A DNA stretch of 64,000 nucleotides, taken from Eumeta japonica (Eukaryota > Arthropoda > Insecta > Lepidoptera > Psychidae). The position numbers were made by a program, and so were the translations under genes. The number at the start of each line of letters is the position of its first letter. Within the stretch, counting starts at the first letter, position 1. Below are positions 58,465 to 64,000 of this stretch, piece after piece. A model generated the notes under the pieces. The model made no database searches. It saw only the letters and a program-made list of their open reading frames with translations, and was not told where the DNA came from. The DNA is taken from assembly GCA_005406025.1 (NCBI GenBank), contig BGZK01000544.1:1-64000 (forward strand), given 5' to 3'.

Positions 58465-58640
58465 ATAACAGACGCGCGATGCGGCCACCCTGCCAAGTGC
58501 TATCAGCTCCATCTGTTGTCGCGGCGGACAAACTCGCTTAATGAACGATGATAAATCATATTCGAGAGGCGGCACGCGGCTTCTACTTCACTTTTTAACG
58601 GCACCATATTCCATATCATCTTTATATCATCGTGATCCAT
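58465..58640. promoter_or_regulatory. Mixed-GC island, candidate regulatory element
   Basis: 'acgcgcgatgcggccaccct', 'gttgtcgcggcggacaaact' and 'aggcggcacgcggcttctac' in unique sequence between AT-rich flanks. No frame of note. Function inferred from composition. Confidence 0.35.
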
Positions 58641-59505
58641 TGCCTTTTTACCATTCTATATTCTACCGAGCATCCGAATGAAAACAGCAATGTATGATAT
58701 TTTATACTTTGCGACGCAAAAAATGATCACCATAAAGATAGTATGGTACAATAGAGTTCAATCCGTGTCCCTACCACCGCCGAGCATTGTGCTTACTAAT
58801 GATTTTATGCAAATGTATCTCTTCAGATCGAAGTCTTAGTGCGAGTTCGAAGCGTGAGGAACCAAATTCATTATGAGGTATTTGAGATTTGGCCGCTGAT
58901 AGCGCATCCCGTATGTATACAAGGTTATTTGAATGTGGGAGTAATTTATCAAGATAGACTCTTAAACAAAGGCCTCATGCTTCAGATATGTCGAGTGCAA
59001 GGTGTCACTTTCAGCCGTAGCCGAAACTTGAAAGTGTTAAAATCTTTGAGGCTGAAAATAGAATAAGGACTTTTTTATTTTAATATATGTACAACATTAC
59101 TTAAGTCCTTCTTAAATTATTTTATATCAGTTTATGTTAATTTACATTAAAACAATAGCGATCAAGGAAAGTTAATATGATCGCAGGCAAAGACAGACAA
59201 CATTAAAACCTTGTGAAATATGTATTATCAAACAAATTAATGTAAATTTAGTATTAAAGTAAAATAATAAAGAAGTAAAATAATAATTAAAAGAAATAAA
59301 AAAGTTAATAATATTCTATTACATTTTTAAACAGCAATTAAAAACTTGTGTAACTGCGAATTCGAATGAAATATAATCTTTATCTTGTTCAATTCGGTTC
59401 AAAATAACTATTAAAGCAAAAGTAACCGCCTAAAGACAAATAAACAAGGTTCTATGTCTATATAACGAAAATTTAGATTTTGAAACTAATTTTGTTCTAT
59501 AAAAC
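58641..59505. other. AT-rich non-coding DNA
   Basis: A 75-codon plus-strand frame at 58839-59066 has no domain. No gene seen. Confidence 0.45.
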
Positions 59506-59507
59506 GC

Positions 59508-59746
59508 ATTAGCTTTTGTCTAAGGCTTCGCTCATACAGATACATAATAAATTCCTTAGAGCCTCTTACAGATCATCTCCTATGCTGACATTTAACGAAA
59601 AGTCACTTTTAAAATCAATTTTGCGTTCCACGTCCTTCTTTTAACGGTTGTTAGGGCTAAAACCAACTAAAAGGATGTTGATGAATACAAATTTTATTTT
59701 AAAAGCAACTTTTCGTTAAAGGTCAGTTTAAAAGGAGACGATGAAA
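59508..59746. repeat. Foldback repeat inside a lepidopteran repeat copy
   Basis: 'ttagcttttgtctaaggctt' at 59509 looks like a decayed copy of the repeat head seen at 39312. Behind it two inverted arms occur. The left core at 59585-59622 ('ctgacatttaacgaaaagtc') and right core at 59690-59727 (reversed: 'ctgacctttaacgaaaagtt') are nearly identical. Weaker inner pairing continues (59630-59646 with 59665-59682), so the 59571-59742 segment could fold into one long hairpin. It is of MITE or foldback type; class unknown. Confidence 0.6.
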
Positions 59747-59926
59747 GAAGTTTTTGATCTTTTACATCGATCTCGTTCTAATTTAACTCCCGATCTTGTT
59801 TTCAATTCTGACGCTGTTTCCGGTTCTGGTTTAAATTTCTGTTCCGGTTTTGTTGTCGGTTCCGATTCTACTCCCTCTCCAAATTCCGATCTCGTTCATT
59901 ATCACAGTCCTGTTATCAATACCTAA
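59747..59926. repeat. Imperfect pyrimidine-rich simple repeat
   Basis: Short units built on TTCCGATTC, TCTCGTTC and TTCTGGTT recur with drift ('ccggttctggtttaaatttc', 'cggttccgattctactccct'). The 61-codon frame through it is Ser-rich for this reason alone. Opposite-strand equivalents appear weakly at 39160-39240 and 42345-42415. Confidence 0.5.
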
Positions 59927-60180
59927 TCCAGTCCTGCTCTTACATAATGAAATTTAACCCTAAATGTTCCGAGGGAATAATGATTTTTCAGAATCGTATC
60001 AGTGTTTCCGAAATACCTGGAACTTCTTCCTCAAATATATAAAAACCATTTCACCTCTTTTACAGTATTAGCACATGTACGAATATGTCCTATCCATTAT
60101 CATGACGATAAAATAAACAAATAAAACGATGCTGTCTGAACAAACAACATTTGAAACAAAACAAAACAACTTGATCGGAC
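59927..60180. other. AT-rich non-coding DNA
   Basis: No feature recognised. Confidence 0.45.
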
Positions 60181-60840
60181 AATTCAAGAACAAAAGCTGT
60201 CATTACTCGATAGTTGCTTAACCCTAATTGCGATAATTACAGACATCTCGGCCTGCTGACAAAATGATTAATAACCTTGGCTGTGTCGAAACGGTAGCTA
60301 AATAACTCGCCGGCAGCACAGCTTAATAGTTCGCTAATGTCGGCCTTTCATTTTTTTGAACCCACCACCGTGGGAACGGCCCCGAATAATAAATTCTAAG
60401 AAATTAGTGAACGATTTCGCCCGAGCATATTCATGGTTATTGTACGGTTTTCCGCGATTCTCGCTTTCTAAGCGGCCGATCCGGAGGTAGTGCTTTCTTT
60501 CAGCGCTTATCTCGGCCGATGTGTCGACGGATGCTTGTGTAGTTTGTCGATGTGAAACCAAATATTTTTTATGTATATTAACAAAAAAATATGTATCAAT
60601 ATCAACGACGCTCTGCGCATAGCTCTTATCAAATAAGCTGTGTCAATCGTTAATGGTAGCTTGAAATTTATAGTTATCTCTTCCTTTATAGATATTAATA
60701 TGCTTGTGTTGCCAGTAAAGCGCCCTACAGACGGTTTGCCATTTGCCATTATTATCTCGCGGCCGATAGGCGTGACTAATGATGTTCTTGAGACTGGAGT
60801 ATCGGTCAAATATCAAACTGTGGAAGATTATTAATTGGTT
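60181..60840. promoter_or_regulatory. Long mixed-GC island, candidate regulatory element
   Basis: About 650 bp of unique sequence. It includes 'ccaccaccgtgggaacggcc' (60362), 'gcggccgatccggaggtagt' (60473), 'cttatctcggccgatgtgtc', 'tctcgcggccgataggcgtg' (60755) and several TTAAT/TTATCA words. GGCCGAT occurs at least three times. Two minus-strand frames (75 and 100 codons) and one plus-strand frame (64 codons) overlap here; none has a domain. The repeated GGCCGAT word supports regulatory rather than coding use, but this is inference. Confidence 0.42.
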
Positions 60841-61739
60841 TCGCCTTGGATTGTACGATAAATGTAGATTTGCGAACTTAATTTAAATATACACCAGGTT
60901 AATGAAAGAGTACAAGTCTATTATTAAAGATTACGTAAGTTATATAAATGTGATTCATTGGGCGAGTCGAGGATGGAAATTTGAAATCTTACAACAAGAA
61001 CTACAACACAAACTAGATTTAGTTAAATATATTAAACTGTGAACTAAGTCAGATAGGTAGACTGCTTAACATACATTATTTATGTGGTACGTTAATGATT
61101 TTTAAACACGATTGAATAATATATATTTAAGTCTTTGTTGATGCAATAAAAGTTCTAACAAATATTCTATTAATCTTGTTACGTTTATGTTTTAATGTAC
61201 TTTTAAATACAATATCACTTTAAATCATAAGGAATAGAACTCAGGAATACCAAAAATTAGTACATTTTACAATAAAGTATTTTAAGCATATTAAGGATTA
61301 ATTGATTAAAGTTTTATTAATAGTATTTTTCATATTCCTCTCATCATTCTATCATTTTAACCCATTTAGTTTTGTGTTAATAAAATTATTGGCATAATCA
61401 TTTGGTTGTTCAATAACGTCCAAGAAACACAATTACTAACAAATATATAAATATTATTAGACGCATTTAATACAATAATAATTTAAAGAAAGTAAACGAA
61501 AAAAGTAAATTTTACCTTATCTTTATTTTATGGAAAAGCACAGATATCTGAAATCGAAGATATTTGAAAATATTCAAAACTAACTTAAGCAAACCTCATA
61601 GAATCTATAATAAATTATCGCTAGCTGAACTTTTTAACTTCAAAAGTTTACATATAAACGTAAACTGTGGATAAAATTGTGCATTTCTAATATCTTTTGA
61701 CGTTTTACTGTCTATTTACAAGTTTCGTACTTGTATGAA
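60841..61739. other. Very AT-rich non-coding DNA
   Basis: No feature recognised. Confidence 0.5.
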
Positions 61740-62140
61740 TTCATTACGCATTTCACAGTGTCACATGTCAACACATCGGCGTTGTGACCACGGCCTCGGT
61801 ACAGCGGCTGGGACATAACAAGTTATTTATCGACCGAAACTAAATATATCCTGTTTTGGTGCATTAAGTGTATGTCGTATCCCAGTATTGCCACAATATA
61901 TTGAGACTGTATTGCTATATAGGTATGCGAATTTAATTGACGTTTAACCATAGACATGCTGTGTTTGAGCTCATCATCCTTTTCTTGCAGTTTTGACAAA
62001 AAAAAAAGGAGATTAAGCACTAGAGCCTTGAAAGGGCGCTCCAGCCACTTATGCGGAACTATTTTAGTGATAACGATGGTCATGTAGCTTGACGCTACGG
62101 CTAGGTAGATACATGCTAGTATTAAACACATAGCATGGAC
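61740..62140 (-). other. Unassigned segment with a 102-codon open frame
   Basis: A minus-strand frame (62131-61823) encodes a hydrophobic N-terminus (LILACIYLAVASSYMTIVI, residues 3-21), then a basic KWLERPFK segment, a second hydrophobic stretch (ALVLNLLFFL) and a charged KLQEKDDELKHS stretch. It could be a chance frame, a decayed membrane-protein exon or part of an unknown element. An A-homopolymer at 61998-62007 makes the frame sensitive to sequencing error. I recognise no family. Confidence 0.25.
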
Positions 62141-62214
62141 AATGGGTAAATATGTTACATTTGAACTTAAGTCACATCTGAAATTGTTTATTTAGTAATC
62201 TTAATATCATCATA

Positions 62215-62370
62215 TTGATCTGAAAACATTTATTTATTTAGTAGAGAGGACAGATGAGCGTGTGGGTCACCCTACACATAAGTAACGAATTTCCACAGCA
62301 TCGGAGAAGTGGCCGACGCGTTGCCTTCCTTTAATATCGCAGCCAGATTGGCAGTTAAACGGGGAATTAT
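62215..62370 (-). repeat. Lepidopteran SINE/LINE-tail fragment
   Basis: The minus strand reads 'aaaggaaggcaacgcgtcgg', 'tctccgatgctgtggaaatt', 'tgtgtagggtgacccacacg' and 'ctcatctgtcc', the order of phrases of the abundant tail family also seen at 20505 and 26640. Only the 3' portion is present. Confidence 0.6.
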
Positions 62371-63415
62371 CGTAACGGCTCCTAACGATAATACTTTATC
62401 AGATATAATGGATAAAATTATTGTACAGATCAATTAAGGAACTATTAAATACCAAGTTTAAAGCACATGTATTATAGCTACTAAAAACCAATATGTAGTT
62501 CTTATGTGATTATTTCAGGATTTCAGCGAGAATGGAAATGAAATCCTCAAATTTTAATTTTGTTTTTCAATCGAATCAACAATTTCAAAGACATCGAAAC
62601 TATCGATGATTCTAGATTTCTATCAGAGTCAGAATAGTATACCACTTAAATAGAGCATGGATTTTTCATGTTCACTGTAACCAACTTAAAGACGTAATGT
62701 ATTACACTTTTTTTTTTAATTATATTTTTGTAATAGCTCTTTTTAATTATGTTGACACTTTTATTAAAAAAAATTTAATATTTTACGAAAAGTAACATAG
62801 TCATATTCATTTCAATTCTTTGTAAGTATCCATGTAATATTATCAAATCAAAAACAAATTAAACTGTACAACTCAGTGTAAAGTGACGATTTTAATTTGT
62901 GCACATTACGTATACTTTGTAAGTTCTTATTTCTTTCTGATACGTGGGATCTGTACGCATACTTTTTAATCTTTCCATTTACGCTTCTAACGACCCTGAT
63001 TGCGTGGAAAATTTGTTTTACGTGTCGCTATAGGATTATTGGTCCTTTTTACTTCGTCAGTTAAAGCTCACTTATTTAATAAAAATAAATTACAATTATT
63101 TTTAACTTTTTACGTGAATGACCCATTCACGTAAATAAAAAAAAATCTTGTCAATAGATACGGCAGTATTGATGTTTCAATATTTAAATCGGATAGAGAA
63201 TCCATTACGAAATGCTAACATTAAACTTTTTATAGTTTTTATTATCATCTCTTATTTCATACACCTAGACCGGAGAAACTAATATTTTCAGGAGCAATCG
63301 CTAACTTCTTTAAGATTAACTATTTAAATCGATTACAATTAACCGAATATTTGGAATAGCTTTTCATAAAACAGCAAGAAAAAGACATCCAAGCGATCTA
63401 TGAATAAGCTTATTC
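62371..63415. other. AT-rich non-coding DNA
   Basis: A small perfect hairpin lies at 63109-63135: arms TTTACGTGAATG and CATTCACGTAAA around ACC. Nothing else recognised. Confidence 0.5.
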
Positions 63416-63760
63416 CCTGATTCTGTGCGAGAAACGCAAGAAAAAATGACCTGATATACACGACAGATCCAGCTAACGCCGCACGCGGCGTTGCCCGGCC
63501 GCTCCGACACGATCGCGGTCGTGGCGACAATATTGTGTTCCGACTGCATTGTGTTTGTGTTTATTAATTGTTATTACGACCAGTTTTACGCTTTATGACT
63601 AACATACCTGTCGCGTTTGACTTATGCGGGCTCGTGGTTTGTTTTGTCGCTTATATGTCACTGCTGCGAGGGCCTTGTCCGTGTTAAGCTATAATTCGTG
63701 ACGCGAAATTGTGTAAATCCGAGGCGCTGCATTAATTATGACTTACTATTAAGTTGGTAT
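63416..63760. promoter_or_regulatory. Mixed-GC island, candidate regulatory element
   Basis: 'taacgccgcacgcggcgttg' (63475) contains the inverted pair AACGCCGC/GCGGCGTT, followed by 'gcccggccgctccgacacga' and 'gatcgcggtcgtggcgacaa'. Unique, with sharp limits. Two overlapping minus-strand frames (61 and 63 codons) show no domain. Confidence 0.38.
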
Positions 63761-64000
63761 CGTTTTGTGTAAGTAATTATATTATTATAGTATATTTTAC
63801 TGTTCGTCTATCAAGTCTATAAAAACCCCTTTTTTTTTAATTACCATAACCTAAAATTGTGGTTTCTACAGATTTTATTAATAATTTTTGATGAAATTTT
63901 TTAATACGAATAACATAATTTCTATCAGAGCTTTCTATTGGCAACGATTCTTTGAAAGCTTGTTCAGTAACGTATTATTCATTATCGATTTTGCTATTTC
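63761..64000. other. AT-rich non-coding DNA
   Basis: No feature recognised up to the window end. Confidence 0.5.

Noticed and set aside
1..64000. CRISPR array or prokaryotic operon structure
   Set aside because: No regularly spaced direct repeats with unique spacers and no dense gene arrangement; the window is eukaryotic.

Overview
The window looks like a piece of an AT-rich insect genome, most likely a butterfly or moth (Lepidoptera). The evidence is its repeat content: short retroposons and 3' tails of types I know from many lepidopteran genomes (remnants reading like 'actagctgtgcccgcg...cgcgtgg', tails like 'ggcaacgaactggtgaattctctgg', tRNA-like heads such as 'ggtggctcagtggttaag'), together with decayed mariner, RTE-like and BEL/Pao elements. 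I could not run a search, so the species and locus are unassigned.

I find no intact host protein-coding gene, no functional tRNA or rRNA gene and no CRISPR array. The longest open frames (about 100-125 codons) are chance frames, shadows inside GC-rich islands, or fragments of transposable elements. The window therefore reads as intergenic DNA or a very large intron.

Layout. 1-5.8 kb: a degraded SINE (about 1.34-1.58 kb), a CT-rich tandem repeat (3.48-3.74 kb) and an unclassified interspersed repeat (4.5-5.1 kb). 5.8-7.1 kb: mariner copy 1 on the plus strand. 7-18 kb: mostly AT-rich DNA carrying GC-rich, low-repeat islands that look like candidate regulatory elements (near 7.9, 9.2, 10.3, 11.0, 14.5, 15.7 and 17.1 kb). 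18.3-20.0 kb: an RTE-like LINE on the minus strand, followed by two SINE-like repeats. 21.7-22.4 kb: the longest GC-rich island. 24.9-31.3 kb: several lepidopteran repeat relics in very AT-rich DNA, one carrying a 146-bp tandem duplication. 33.2 kb: two perfect palindromes back to back. 35.0-35.45 kb: a LINE 3' end. 35.6-47.3 kb: more GC-rich islands, a (TG)16 microsatellite, a 50-bp perfect palindrome (41.6 kb) and a repeat end shared with 3.7 kb. 48.2-49.4 kb: mariner copy 2 on the minus strand. 51.67-56.50 kb: a BEL/Pao LTR retrotransposon with both LTRs, a 5-bp target duplication, a primer site, a polypurine tract, a gag remnant and an integrase remnant, but no visible protease or reverse transcriptase. 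57-64 kb: GC-rich islands, a foldback repeat (59.57-59.74 kb), an unassigned hydrophobic open frame (about 62 kb) and a SINE-like tail (62.2-62.4 kb).

The window is best read as a regulatory landscape: GC-rich islands with homeodomain-like and octamer-like sites, separated by AT-rich spacer and old mobile DNA. Which gene it serves cannot be told from this sequence. The most unusual features are the palindromes, the foldback, the shared repeat end at 3.7 and 44.3 kb, and the internally deleted LTR element.
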